Below are positions 26,384 to 34,774 of a DNA stretch of 60,481 nt, one piece after another. Position 1 is the first letter of the stretch. Every line of letters begins with the position of its first letter. A program made the position numbers and the translations under genes. The notes below the pieces were generated by a model, which saw only the letters and a list, made by a program, of their open reading frames with translations, ran no database searches and was not told where the DNA came from. The DNA comes from an uncultured Fibrobacter sp. (GTDB taxonomy: Bacteria; Fibrobacterota; Fibrobacteria; Fibrobacterales; Fibrobacteraceae): contig NZ_CALEFV010000051.1 in assembly GCF_937877005.1 (NCBI RefSeq), forward strand, positions 1 through 60,481, read 5' to 3'.

Positions 26384-27967
26384 CTAGAACATCACCCGGT
26401 ACGGAATCTGCTTGTCGAAACTGCGGCCCTTGAGGTCGCGGTAACCCTTGCGAGCAGGCACCTGCATTCCCTGGCGAGCTGCGCGCGGAGCAATCGCGGT
26501 AGTTCCACTGCTAGAACTTTCGGGCGCGACTTCGGAACTCGAAGAATTTTCGGCAACAACGGAACTGGAAGATTCCTCGATGCTAGAAGACGATTCCGGT
26601 TCAACTACCGGAGGGGTCGCCTTCGCGAGTTTCACCTTCTGGTTGTCGGCACCGGTGCGCACCCAGGTAATCACTGGCATGCCCGCGTCCTTCGAGACAT
26701 TCAGCACGTCGCCCACAAAGTCGCTGTCGTAGTCACCGTACAGGTAGTAGCCCTTCGCGGCAGAGGCGTTCTCGATGCGGATTTCGCAGGCAGTCGCCGA
26801 CGTCTTGACGGTATCGAGCAGCGTCTTGGACGGGCAATAGTAGCGGCCGGTACCATAATTCTTGAGCGTGTAATGGCGGGCATTTTCCGCGCTGCGTTCC
26901 ACGGTCCAGAACTGTTTCGCATCCTTTTCGTTTTCGGGGCGCTGCACCACGATTCCGTTTTCTTCGACAAAAGACAGGTTGCTGTGCGAAACGGTCAGGC
27001 GGTATGTTCCATTCTCTACGAGTGCGTTATTTACTTTGTCTACACCCGTGGTGGTACGCTTGATTTTCTGGATATTCGCATTCTCGTCGTAGTACAGGTA
27101 GTCAATATTCACGGAGCGGCGGTAAGTCCAGCCGCCCGGAGCGTTTGCGCCATGATACATGAAATACCAGTGCCCGAGATACTTGAAAATCGCCTGGTGA
27201 TTCGTCTCGGAATTGTCGAGTTTGTCGTTCAGCACGCCCTTCTGCGTCCACGGGCCATTCAGGCTCGTGGCCATGGAGTAGTTTGTCGTAGACGGGTAGC
27301 CCGAGGCGTAACTGAAGTAGTAGTTGCCGCGGTACTTGTGCATCCAGGGAGCCTCGAAAAAGTCCCTTATCTTGATGTCTTCGGGCGTACTCGCGAGCTC
27401 AATCATGTTTTCCTTGAGTTTTACGCGACGGCCCGCGTTCCACGAGCCCCAATACATCCAGATATCGTTCCCGTCGTAGAAAATTGCGGGGTCGATATTC
27501 AGCGCGACATCGTTCGGGGTGTCGTCGGTCACGAGCGCCTTGCCAATGGCATCCTTCCACGGACCCGAGGGATGATCGGCCACCGCGACGCCAATCGCGA
27601 AACCTTCGTCGCGCACGACGGTCGCATGATGCACAGCTACGTACCAGTAGAACTTGCCGTTACGGTATTCACAGTGGCCCGCAAAGGCGTTGCCGCTTGC
27701 CCACTTGAAGGTCCGCCACGAAAGTACCGCACCGTAGTCATGGTAGTTTTCCATGTCGTCGGTCACCAGCACGTGCCAGTCGTTCATCAAGAAGAACTTG
27801 TTGTTATTCCCCTGAGCGCCCTGCTCGTCGTGGCCCGCAAAAATGAACAGGCTGTCGTTGTGCACGAGCGCCGCGGCATCGGCAGAGTAGAATTTTGTAG
27901 TGAGCGGGTTTGCAGCCATCGCAACGGCCGCCACCCCCATCAGCATAGATAAAGTGCGTTTAAACAT
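26384..27967 (-). CDS. Secreted GH43 arabinosidase/xylosidase with basic C-terminal tail
   Basis: Signal peptide MFKRTLSMLMGVAAVAMA then mature ANPL. The GH43 five-bladed propeller spans about residues 25-320. The likely catalytic base is the Asp in FYSADAAALV, the pKa-modulating Asp is in NIDPAIFYDG, and the acid Glu is in FFEAPWMHKY. A ricin-like or CBM-like domain (about 325-455) follows with FWTVERS and YTLKNYGTGRYYC. A serine linker with four SSS blocks then leads to a basic tail ending YRDLKGRSFDKQIPYRVMF. This tail resembles the basic terminal domain known in Fibrobacter xylanases. It starts 20 bases after the endo-arabinanase gene, so both are probably one operon acting on arabinan or arabinoxylan. 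Confidence 0.88.
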   Translation of the reverse strand: MFKRTLSMLMGVAAVAMAANPLTTKFYSADAAALVHNDSLFIFAGHDEQGAQGNNNKFFLMNDWHVLVTDDMENYHDYGAVLSWRTFKWASGNAFAGHCEYRNGKFYWYVAVHHATVVRDEGFAIGVAVADHPSGPWKDAIGKALVTDDTPNDVALNIDPAIFYDGNDIWMYWGSWNAGRRVKLKENMIELASTPEDIKIRDFFEAPWMHKYRGNYYFSYASGYPSTTNYSMATSLNGPWTQKGVLNDKLDNSETNHQAIFKYLGHWYFMYHGANAPGGWTYRRSVNIDYLYYDENANIQKIKRTTTGVDKVNNALVENGTYRLTVSHSNLSFVEENGIVVQRPENEKDAKQFWTVERSAENARHYTLKNYGTGRYYCPSKTLLDTVKTSATACEIRIENASAAKGYYLYGDYDSDFVGDVLNVSKDAGMPVITWVRTGADNQKVKLAKATPPVVEPESSSSIEESSSSVVAENSSSSEVAPESSSSGTTAIAPRAARQGMQVPARKGYRDLKGRSFDKQIPYRVMF

Positions 27968-27987
27968 ACCCAAACATCCCTTTTCTG

Positions 27988-30105
27988 TTAGCGACTCATC
28001 ACCTTGAAGACGTACTTTCCTTTTGGCAGTCCCTGCAGCGACACTTCAGATTCCATGCGCACCGTCTTTCGAGCCATCAGCTGACCCATCGGGTTCATCA
28101 CGAAGACTTCGTAATTGCCAGGACGATCAAAATGGAGGGTGTAGCCCAAAGCATTTGCAGTCAATTTATAGCCGGTTTTCAAAGACTTTGCCTGAGCGAG
28201 AGCCGTCGAAATTTCGCTGGAACTGGAAACTTCAGCGATGCTGGAGCTAGATTCCACCGGAGCCGCGCTAGAACTAGATGCCGGCGGATTCACGCTAGAA
28301 CTAGATGCCGGCGGTTCGATAGAGGCTGCCTTTCCGAAGCGGATGTTGCCCACCAGCACTTCGCCGCTCATGCCGCTACCCGTGAGGTAGAAGTCCTTGA
28401 CGCCCGAAAGCTTCTTGGTGGCAGAGCAGTTCACTTCGGTCCAGGCGCCGTTTGCGCAGCTCGAAGGAACAGTGCACTTGGAAAGTTCCGTACCCGAGGC
28501 AGAACCCTCGCGGATACTGAGCGTCCCGCCGCTGCACTGCTGCAGTTCGACCTTGACTTCGGTGCTCCTGATGGAATCCGTCACCACGTTTTCGAAGATG
28601 GCGTAGCCACCGTTCTTGACGGCAAGCTTGTCGTCCTTCGTGAGGCGCACCTTGATTCCGTTATCGAATCCGTTGCCCGGAATGGTATCGCGAATCACGC
28701 GCAAGAAGTCGATACGGTCCAGTTCCGCAAAATTCTGGTCAGGTTCCACCTCAATAAAGTTGCCGCCGCGCTTGAGCTTTGCAGGCACCATCGCCACGGA
28801 CTTTTCGGGGAAACTGCCCCAGGCGCCCGTCTTCGGGAGCTTTACCGTCTGCGCCTTTCCATTCACCGTTACTTTATGCGTAGCATCATTATCGCCGCCG
28901 TTCGCGTAACGGTAACGCATAATGTAGTCGCCCGCCTGCATAATGTTCATCGGCAAGCGAATCTTGGAGCCCTTCGTATTGATGTAGCCCACGTATTCGC
29001 CGTTCGAGGCTTCCTTCGTGTAATTGAAGGTCAGGTCATCCGTCGCACCGCGTGTCATGATGCCGTGTTCCGCCTCGGCACTCAGGTAGCGCCCGAGGAA
29101 GGGCTGCCCCATTTCGGGCCAGTTGTCGTCGGTAAACACCAGGTCGCGAATGTGGATGTGGTTGTACTTGTCGCCGGTCAGGTCGTAGTAATGATGCACA
29201 AAGCGGATGCGGTTCAGGTCCTTGAAGGCCTCGCCGCCGCCCGGGCCCACATAACGGCTGTAACGCTGCATCAGGATGGTTCCGCCGCCCTTGTTGAGTT
29301 CCTTGCCGCTGCGGTCCTTGTAGGTTCCGTTCACCTTGTCGGCGCGGCCCATGGCCGTCTTGTAGGTGGTCTGTTCGATTTCGTTACCTTGTTTGCAACA
29401 TACGTCCCAGGCCGTGAACAAGAAATACTGCCCGCCGTGCTCGATGAGGCTCGGGCCTTCGATACCCGTACCGCCACGCGTCGCAATCTGGTAGTTCGTC
29501 TTGTCATCGCTCGCCTGCTTGCCCGTCTTGGGGTCCAGCTTGATCAAGCGGATACCGCCCGCATTCCACGAACCGTACGTCATCCAGTACTGGCCATCGG
29601 GAGTCACCACCACGTCGGCATCAATCGCGTTGTAGTTGTTGCTGTTCGTAGTGCGCGTTACCTCACCCTGGTCCGTCCAACCCTTTGCCGGATCCGAGAA
29701 GTTCAGGTTCGCGTTCGTCGCGACACCGATGGCAGAGGTGCGCTGGCCAAAAACGGAGCCGCAGTAGAACACGCCGTACTGGTTATTGAAATGGAACAGG
29801 TCCGGAGCCCAGATGCCGTCGGTCTTGCCGCCCACGGCATTCTTGAGCCACTGCGGGCTATCCCTGAAAATCTGGCCCTTCGAACTCCACTTGACCATGT
29901 CCGTCGAGGTCCACATGGCGAGGTTGTTATTCGTGGACATAAGGATGTAGCCATTCTCGTCCCTGTACATGGAGGGGTCATGGCCCCCTTGACGCACGTC
30001 AGTTGCATACCACGACTGAGCGAACGCACCTTGGCCCGCCAAGGCGAGCGTGAAAATTGCCGCGGATACCACTCCGCGAGAATTCAATCCCATCACACCA
30101 AACAT
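27988..30105 (-). CDS. Secreted endo-1,5-alpha-L-arabinanase (GH43)
   Basis: A 705-residue multidomain enzyme expected to cut the arabinan side chains of pectin. The signal peptide ends near GAFA|QSW. GH43 landmarks: GHDPSMYRDENG (base Asp), GIWAPDLFHF, NAIDADVVVTPDGQYWMTYGSW (modulator Asp) and GIEGPSLIEHGG (acid Glu), with the arabinanase-type WDVCC nearby. Two beta-sandwich carbohydrate-binding-like domains follow (about residues 345-470 and 480-610). Next come Ser-rich linkers, and a C-terminal domain NYEVFVMNPMGQLMARK...GLPKGKYVFKVMSR like type IX secretion sorting domains. A TAGTA direct repeat lies 15-32 bases upstream of the start. AGGGAGA precedes the ATG. Confidence 0.9.
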   Translation of the reverse strand: MFGVMGLNSRGVVSAAIFTLALAGQGAFAQSWYATDVRQGGHDPSMYRDENGYILMSTNNNLAMWTSTDMVKWSSKGQIFRDSPQWLKNAVGGKTDGIWAPDLFHFNNQYGVFYCGSVFGQRTSAIGVATNANLNFSDPAKGWTDQGEVTRTTNSNNYNAIDADVVVTPDGQYWMTYGSWNAGGIRLIKLDPKTGKQASDDKTNYQIATRGGTGIEGPSLIEHGGQYFLFTAWDVCCKQGNEIEQTTYKTAMGRADKVNGTYKDRSGKELNKGGGTILMQRYSRYVGPGGGEAFKDLNRIRFVHHYYDLTGDKYNHIHIRDLVFTDDNWPEMGQPFLGRYLSAEAEHGIMTRGATDDLTFNYTKEASNGEYVGYINTKGSKIRLPMNIMQAGDYIMRYRYANGGDNDATHKVTVNGKAQTVKLPKTGAWGSFPEKSVAMVPAKLKRGGNFIEVEPDQNFAELDRIDFLRVIRDTIPGNGFDNGIKVRLTKDDKLAVKNGGYAIFENVVTDSIRSTEVKVELQQCSGGTLSIREGSASGTELSKCTVPSSCANGAWTEVNCSATKKLSGVKDFYLTGSGMSGEVLVGNIRFGKAASIEPPASSSSVNPPASSSSAAPVESSSSIAEVSSSSEISTALAQAKSLKTGYKLTANALGYTLHFDRPGNYEVFVMNPMGQLMARKTVRMESEVSLQGLPKGKYVFKVMSR

Positions 30106-30119
30106 ATTTATCTCCCTTT

Positions 30120-30137
30120 TTACTATAAGGTTTACTA
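30120..30137 (-). promoter_or_regulatory. TAGTA direct repeat upstream of endo-arabinanase
   Basis: On the minus strand: TAGTAA, six bases (ACCTTA), TAGTAA. The half-sites are 12 bases apart, as in four other copies in the pectin island. The second half-site is part of TATAGT, so overlap with a -10 element is possible. Confidence 0.6.
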
Positions 30138-30273
30138 TTCAAATATACGCTTGTTTTTATTAAAAGTCAATGGTTTTGCAACAATTTCAGATAAAATGAT
30201 GAGATTTCTGCAACGCTTTGCTTGAAAAAAGTCTACACTTTGTAAAAGTTTGTTTCAAAAGGAATCATCAAAG

Positions 30274-30306
30274 AAAAATCCCCGACTACCTCGGCTGGGG
30301 ATTTTT
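30274..30306. terminator. Terminator downstream of PL1 pectate lyase
   Basis: AAAAATCCCC and GGGGATTTTT form a 10-bp stem around a 13-base partly structured loop. It has T or A runs on both strands. It lies 34 bases after the PL1 stop, so it serves the minus strand at least. Confidence 0.8.
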
Positions 30307-30339
30307 CATCAAGTTCTATACAATTCAGTCGCAACGCGA

Positions 30340-32124
30340 TCAGTCTTTTCGGATCAGCTTATTTACAATTCCACCATTCAGCTTCTGGCGGACGATGTAG
30401 CGGCCCTGCGGAAGGCCCTGCGTAGTCATGCCCACATAGTGGCCGTTCATATCAAAGATGCCTACCGTGACAGCATCTGCGCGAAGACGATACGTGTCAG
30501 CGAGGCGCGTAATAGATGAATCTTGCGTTGCCATGTCCGAGTCGCTTGAATCCTGCGCCGTCGTATCGGCGGCGATATCGTTTTTTTCCACAAGCACCTC
30601 GACGCGGCCCGTATATTCGGTATTGTCGTTGCCCTTCACGGTGTACTTGAACGAGGCGAGCCCGCTGAAATTCGCCTTGGGCGCAAACCTTGCCGTATAG
30701 CCGTCACCCGCCAGCTCCACGGTTCCGTTCTCCGCAGCAGACACACTGTAGGTCGGCGACACATCCTTGAACCCGCGCGTAATCGTGCGCAGGTCAAAAT
30801 CGAGGGACTTCCCGCCCACAGCCGACGCGTGCATGGCGCCCAGCCAGTTGATGTATTTCTCGATACGCACGTAGCCGTCGCTTTCATTGGTCATCGCGTC
30901 ATCTTTCGAGTTGTCATAACCCATCGCTTCTTCGAAGTAATCCGGCATACCGTCCTTGTCGGAATCTGTCGCGGCCTTTCCCGCAATCACCTCGCCCCAG
31001 CCGTTATTGGTTTTGATTCCCATGGCACCAACGCTTTTCACCAAGGCTCCTTCTTTCCCAAGTGTCCCCACCTGGTGCCATATCAGGGAATCAATGTCGT
31101 CGTACGGGAGCACGCCACTCTGCGACGTCACGTAGCGCCACGCACTTGCGGCACTGAGCATCGGGCCCGATGTCGTAAGTTCGCTCCAGGGTTTCGCAAG
31201 TTCCTCGCCCGCGCCCTGGTAGTAGTAAATGCTTGAAGGCCCGCCGTTCAGTTTTCCGTCGCGGTCCGTGTCAATCATGTTCCCGCTGGCGTAGATGCTC
31301 TGGTTCTTGTCTACCTGGAACCATGGGTTGCTTCCCTTCGGACCGTAGACAAAGTAATTGTTTACGATGTCGTGGTTGAAGTGCGTGCTAGTGTGCGTCG
31401 TGTAGCCCGCCTCGAAGTTGTAGAGGATGTTGTTCACGAACACGTCGTTGATCTTGTCAAGCGGGTTTCGGTTGTGCGTATTCACGAAGGCATTGTAGTA
31501 CCACGCCCAAGTGCCATCTACCGATTCGATGTGCGCCCCGAACTGCTGTCCGATAGGGTTTGCAATCAGCGAGTTCTGCACCGTTACGCCCGTCACACGG
31601 TAATCTTTATTATCAGAACTTCCGCCGAAGTTGTTCCACGACGCAAGTTCCACCGAGCAGTGATCCACAATCACGTTCTTCGCATCGTAAAGGTTGAGCG
31701 CATCGTCCTTTTCGGAGGCGGTATTTTCGCCCGGGCGTATACGCAGGTAGCGGATGATGATATTGCTCTGCTTGCCCGTGCTGAGCTTGCCGCCGTGAAT
31801 GGCGATTCCCTCGCCCGGGGCCGTCTGCCCCGCGATGGTAATGTTACTCTTGATGGAAACTGCCGTCTTGATGTTGATGATGCCACCCACGTCAAAGACC
31901 ACAATGCGGTTTCCCTGGCTTACCGCGTCGCGGAAGGATCCCGCACCGTCATCGTTCAGGTTCGTCACGTGATAAACGCTGCCGCCGCGGCCACCTGTAA
32001 CATTCGCCCCGAAGCCCAAAGCTTCAGGAAAGGCTAACGGCTCGGCACCCGCCCCGATAAAACCAAACACTGTTAGGCAGAGCGCCGATACCGCCGTCCT
32101 TGAACCAAGCATACCCATAATCAT
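30340..32124 (-). CDS. Secreted PL1-type pectate lyase
   Basis: Beta-elimination enzyme for homogalacturonan. After the signal peptide (SALCLTVFGFIGAGA|EP), the parallel beta-helix region carries the family pattern AFPEALGFGANVTGGRGG, VTNLNDDGAGSFRDAV, TIAGQTAPGEGI, IIRYLRIRPGE and VIVDHCSVELAS. A calcium-binding EF-like segment (DSDKDGMPDYFEEAMGY, about residue 420) follows, then a beta-sandwich domain. Last comes a sorting-type tail (VGIFDMNGHYVGMTTQGLPQGRYIV) ending KLIRKD. Three in-frame ATGs lie at 32,124, 32,118 and 32,112. All leave the signal peptide intact, and AAAGG lies just before the first. A 16-bp palindrome sits 83 bases upstream, shared with the other PL1 gene at 42,955. Confidence 0.87.
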   Translation of the reverse strand: MIMGMLGSRTAVSALCLTVFGFIGAGAEPLAFPEALGFGANVTGGRGGSVYHVTNLNDDGAGSFRDAVSQGNRIVVFDVGGIINIKTAVSIKSNITIAGQTAPGEGIAIHGGKLSTGKQSNIIIRYLRIRPGENTASEKDDALNLYDAKNVIVDHCSVELASWNNFGGSSDNKDYRVTGVTVQNSLIANPIGQQFGAHIESVDGTWAWYYNAFVNTHNRNPLDKINDVFVNNILYNFEAGYTTHTSTHFNHDIVNNYFVYGPKGSNPWFQVDKNQSIYASGNMIDTDRDGKLNGGPSSIYYYQGAGEELAKPWSELTTSGPMLSAASAWRYVTSQSGVLPYDDIDSLIWHQVGTLGKEGALVKSVGAMGIKTNNGWGEVIAGKAATDSDKDGMPDYFEEAMGYDNSKDDAMTNESDGYVRIEKYINWLGAMHASAVGGKSLDFDLRTITRGFKDVSPTYSVSAAENGTVELAGDGYTARFAPKANFSGLASFKYTVKGNDNTEYTGRVEVLVEKNDIAADTTAQDSSDSDMATQDSSITRLADTYRLRADAVTVGIFDMNGHYVGMTTQGLPQGRYIVRQKLNGGIVNKLIRKD

Positions 32125-32206
32125 CCAACCTTTTGATCCGTTTAAGGATTTCCTTTGGGGAATATACCTTCTTTTTACGCCAAGAGGGCGACATTCCCTA
32201 ATAACG

Positions 32207-32222
32207 GTTGTCCATGGACAAC
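32207..32222. promoter_or_regulatory. 16-bp palindrome upstream of PL1 pectate lyase
   Basis: GTTGTCCATGGACAAC is perfectly symmetric with no loop, so it is more likely a protein-binding site than an RNA hairpin. A near-identical palindrome lies upstream of the second PL1 gene at 45,802. Site function is inferred. Confidence 0.5.
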
Positions 32223-32237
32223 ACGCAACCACAATCC

Positions 32238-33590
32238 CTAAAGGTCACCAGCCACACGTTTTTGCAGGGCGTAGAAGAGCCGCATCCAGTCGTTGGACTG
32301 CGTGCCGTCAAAGAAGAACACCTCGTCGATTCCGCCGCGAAGTCCGCCGTAGCCGATCGACGGGTTGAATGCGGTGGCAAAGCCTTCGCCCGCATCGAAC
32401 TGCCTGGTTTCAAGCAGCGTTCCGTCGATGAACGTAGTCACGCTATCGCCATGAATCTTGAACGAGTAGTTGTGCCACGTGCCGTCGAGCGCTCCGTTCG
32501 CGCGGCCCACGACCGTATTGTAAACGCCCGTACGCGTGTCGAGCCTGAGGTTCACCGCGCCCGACGTTCCGCGTTTCTGCAATCTGAATCCCGTGCTGTC
32601 CTTCTTGGCTGAAATAATTTGAGCGTATTCGCTCACCTGCATGGAATCGATATTGAACCAGATTGAAAGCCCCATGTAGTAGCCGTCTTCGGAGAAGGGC
32701 CTGAAATCGGAGATGTAGAACCAGTTGTCGGTAGAATCCGTCCAACGGGAATTGCCAAGCACGGATGTGAGTTCGTTGCCGGTAGCGAGAGCCGCTTCCG
32801 AAGGCGTGGCCGAGTCAAAATGTTCCGCGTAGCGGGCGAGTGCAAGTTCAATCCGGTCGCTGGACTGGCACGATTCTACGATGTCAAGGGAAATCGCGCC
32901 ATTCTCGTCGAAGGCGACCTGCGGCAGCATGCCCCAATAAACAGCGGAATCGGATGCTTTTACCGTAGGGGAGTCCGAAAGATCGGCACGACTGAGGCGC
33001 ACCATGTTGCCGTTAGCATCCAGCAGGCAGGGATTCTTTACTTCCGGGAGCCGGACCGCGAAAGGCATATCTTCGAACACTTCATCCGACAAGGCCAAAT
33101 CTTCAAAGCCCTCAGGAAGCACAAGCGCGACAGCGCCCTTGAATTCCGCATCCAGCGCGCGGTCGATATTCGTGGAATTTTCCTCGACGTTCCAGGAAAC
33201 AGCCACCGTACGCACGTTACCTTCCAGAGGGTGCACCGAAACGGATTCGTAATCGCCCACGGGCAGGCTATCGAGCGACATCACGCCCGACGCGCACTCA
33301 ATCGAGGTCGCCACATGCCTGTAATTCACCGTATCTACATACAAAGTGTCGCCCACGGTGTCGGCGCTCACCTTGAACACCACGACAGTATCGCCTGCGA
33401 CAATGTTCAGGTTCTCGACAGAAACGAGAACCCGAGCGACGCTCTTGTTGCCGGTATTCGTCTCGATAAGGATTCCGGCGGAATCCGCAGAAGACGTATC
33501 GCTGCAGCCCGCAAAGAAGGCGAGCGCGCACGCCGCGACAAAAGCGAACGCAAGTCGTCCCGAGCTAAACATATTCCTAAAGCGTCCCAT
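32238..33590 (-). CDS. LamG-domain lipoprotein
   Basis: Lipoprotein signal ends LAFFAGC at about residue 29. Residues about 35-250 form a beta-rich region with IETNTGNKSVARVLVSV and DSLPVGDYESVSV, resembling carboxypeptidase-regulatory folds. Residues 280-440 look like a LamG/concanavalin lectin fold: SIWFNIDS, AQIISAKKD, GTWHNYSFKIHG, TTFIDGTLLETRQF and GGIDEVFFFDGT. Carbohydrate binding is plausible. GGAGGAAGG stands before the ATG at 33,588-33,590, so an upstream GTG is less likely. It follows the TIGR02147 gene after 14 bases, repeating the arrangement at 10,048-12,161. Confidence 0.8.
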   Translation of the reverse strand: MGRFRNMFSSGRLAFAFVAACALAFFAGCSDTSSADSAGILIETNTGNKSVARVLVSVENLNIVAGDTVVVFKVSADTVGDTLYVDTVNYRHVATSIECASGVMSLDSLPVGDYESVSVHPLEGNVRTVAVSWNVEENSTNIDRALDAEFKGAVALVLPEGFEDLALSDEVFEDMPFAVRLPEVKNPCLLDANGNMVRLSRADLSDSPTVKASDSAVYWGMLPQVAFDENGAISLDIVESCQSSDRIELALARYAEHFDSATPSEAALATGNELTSVLGNSRWTDSTDNWFYISDFRPFSEDGYYMGLSIWFNIDSMQVSEYAQIISAKKDSTGFRLQKRGTSGAVNLRLDTRTGVYNTVVGRANGALDGTWHNYSFKIHGDSVTTFIDGTLLETRQFDAGEGFATAFNPSIGYGGLRGGIDEVFFFDGTQSNDWMRLFYALQKRVAGDL

Positions 33591-33604
33591 AAACACCTTC
33601 CTCC

Positions 33605-34462
33605 CTACGCCTCGCCCGTTCCGGACGGTTTATTGTTTTCGCGGATGTTGCTGAACACGTGTAGGTTCACGTGCTCTACGACGGTCGGTGTCTCGTTGTC
33701 GGCCATCACGATCTGGCGCACCTGCGCCTTGAATTTTTCGGCAGCCTTCTCGACCTTCGCCTGCGCGGATTTCGACACCGCGAACGTGAACGTGGTCATG
33801 TCGCGTGATTCGCTCCCTTCGGATTCCAGTGCCTGCTTCGAGAGTTCCAGGCACTGCTTCTGGAACTGGAGCACCATCTGGCTCTTGCTCTGCTGCACTG
33901 TGGCAAGGCTATCCTTCGTCGGCTTCCAGAACCCGCGTTCGTCCTTGCGCACGAGCGACATCTTCTGCATGAGTTCAAGGCTTGCCTTCAGGCGCTTCTC
34001 GGACACGGGCGGGAAAATCTTCGCCGCAAGTTCCGACACGTCGTCGCCCACATCCATCACCTCGAGAATCGCATAGACCGTGCTGTTGTACCAGTTGCCA
34101 AAGAACTCGTAGCTGTCCGGGTCCACAATCGCCTGCGGGTTCTTGTTCAGGCGCATCATGGCATCGAACGCCGCTTCGCGCACCTGGGCAGTCTTCCCCT
34201 GGTCGAAATCGACCATCGCCTCGAAATACCTCGCCTCATTTCCCTTGAGCCCGATGACGTTTATAAAACGCTCGCGCATGTTGTCGGTCACGCGTTTGCC
34301 CTGCACCACGTCATTGAAATAGCTGCGGGTATTGGGAAGTCCCAGAAGATTACAGAACTCGGTACGCGAAAACGAGGGCTCCGCCGCCTGACGGCGCTCC
34401 TGGTATTCCGCCAGGAACTTGCGGAACTTGGTAAACTCGAAAATGTTTACGAAGGTATTCAT
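33605..34462 (-). CDS. TIGR02147 family protein (Fibrobacter-type putative regulator)
   Basis: 285 residues. The N-terminal signature NIFEFTKFRKFLAEYQER is followed by a helix-turn-helix-like stretch (SRTEFCNLLGLPNTRSYFNDVVQGKR), then the family's helical and winged C-terminal part (LELMQKMSLVRKDERGFWKPT). Family membership is clear; the function is unknown. The first ATG is retained because no alternative fits better. It sits beside the PL11 operon in divergent orientation, with a 312-base regulatory gap between them. A TAGTA direct repeat begins 24 bases upstream but points toward PL11. Its tail (HVFSNIRENNKPSGTGEA) is low-complexity. Confidence 0.85.
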   Translation of the reverse strand: MNTFVNIFEFTKFRKFLAEYQERRQAAEPSFSRTEFCNLLGLPNTRSYFNDVVQGKRVTDNMRERFINVIGLKGNEARYFEAMVDFDQGKTAQVREAAFDAMMRLNKNPQAIVDPDSYEFFGNWYNSTVYAILEVMDVGDDVSELAAKIFPPVSEKRLKASLELMQKMSLVRKDERGFWKPTKDSLATVQQSKSQMVLQFQKQCLELSKQALESEGSESRDMTTFTFAVSKSAQAKVEKAAEKFKAQVRQIVMADNETPTVVEHVNLHVFSNIRENNKPSGTGEA

Positions 34463-34485
34463 ATTATTAAATATACATAAAAATG

Positions 34486-34503
34486 TAGTACATGGTATAG
34501 TAA
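34486..34503 (+). promoter_or_regulatory. TAGTA direct repeat upstream of PL11 operon
   Basis: TAGTAC, six bases (ATGGTA), TAGTAA, with the same 12-base period as the other copies. It is 272 bases from the PL11 start and 24 from the divergent TIGR02147 start, so which gene it serves is uncertain. A weaker copy, GTGGAC-ATTTTA-TAGTAA, lies at 34,621-34,638. Confidence 0.5.
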
Positions 34504-34722
34504 AAGTTGAAAATTTTCCCTGTACGGGACGCGTTCAAGCCCCGCCTCGGGGTGTTGACACTCGAAACAGGCGCAAAAAATGGCGAAAACGGGGCATTTT
34601 TCGGCAATTTCTCTACAAATGTGGACATTTTATAGTAATAAACAATCGACAGACTTTGTAAAATAAGGTAAATTATTGAGAAAATGTAGACTTTTAATAA
34701 AAATTTAGATTATATTAAAAAT

Positions 34723-34739
34723 CGGTACGATATGTACCG
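34723..34739. promoter_or_regulatory. Inverted repeat in PL11 leader
   Basis: CGGTAC-GATAT-GTACCG, 6-bp arms with a 5-base centre, lies close to the predicted transcription start and 36 bases before the PL11 ATG. It could be an operator or a small RNA hairpin. Confidence 0.4.
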
Positions 34740-34774
34740 TTTGGTGAAACATCTACCCTTTTGGGGAGGAAAAT

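Larger units (their letters stand above)
34463..34774. other. Divergent regulatory gap between TIGR02147 gene and PL11 gene
   Basis: This 312-base AT-rich gap holds no gene. It contains one good TAGTA direct repeat (34,486-34,503), one degenerate copy (34,621-34,638), a possible promoter (TAGACT, 18 bases, TATATT at 34,711-34,716) and an inverted repeat at 34,723-34,739. A GGGGAGG ribosome site leads into PL11. Confidence 0.5.

Noticed and set aside
28132..30225. A 697-codon plus-strand frame across the endo-arabinanase gene
   Set aside because: Antisense to a gene with all GH43 catalytic motifs and a signal peptide; composition is typical of a shadow frame.
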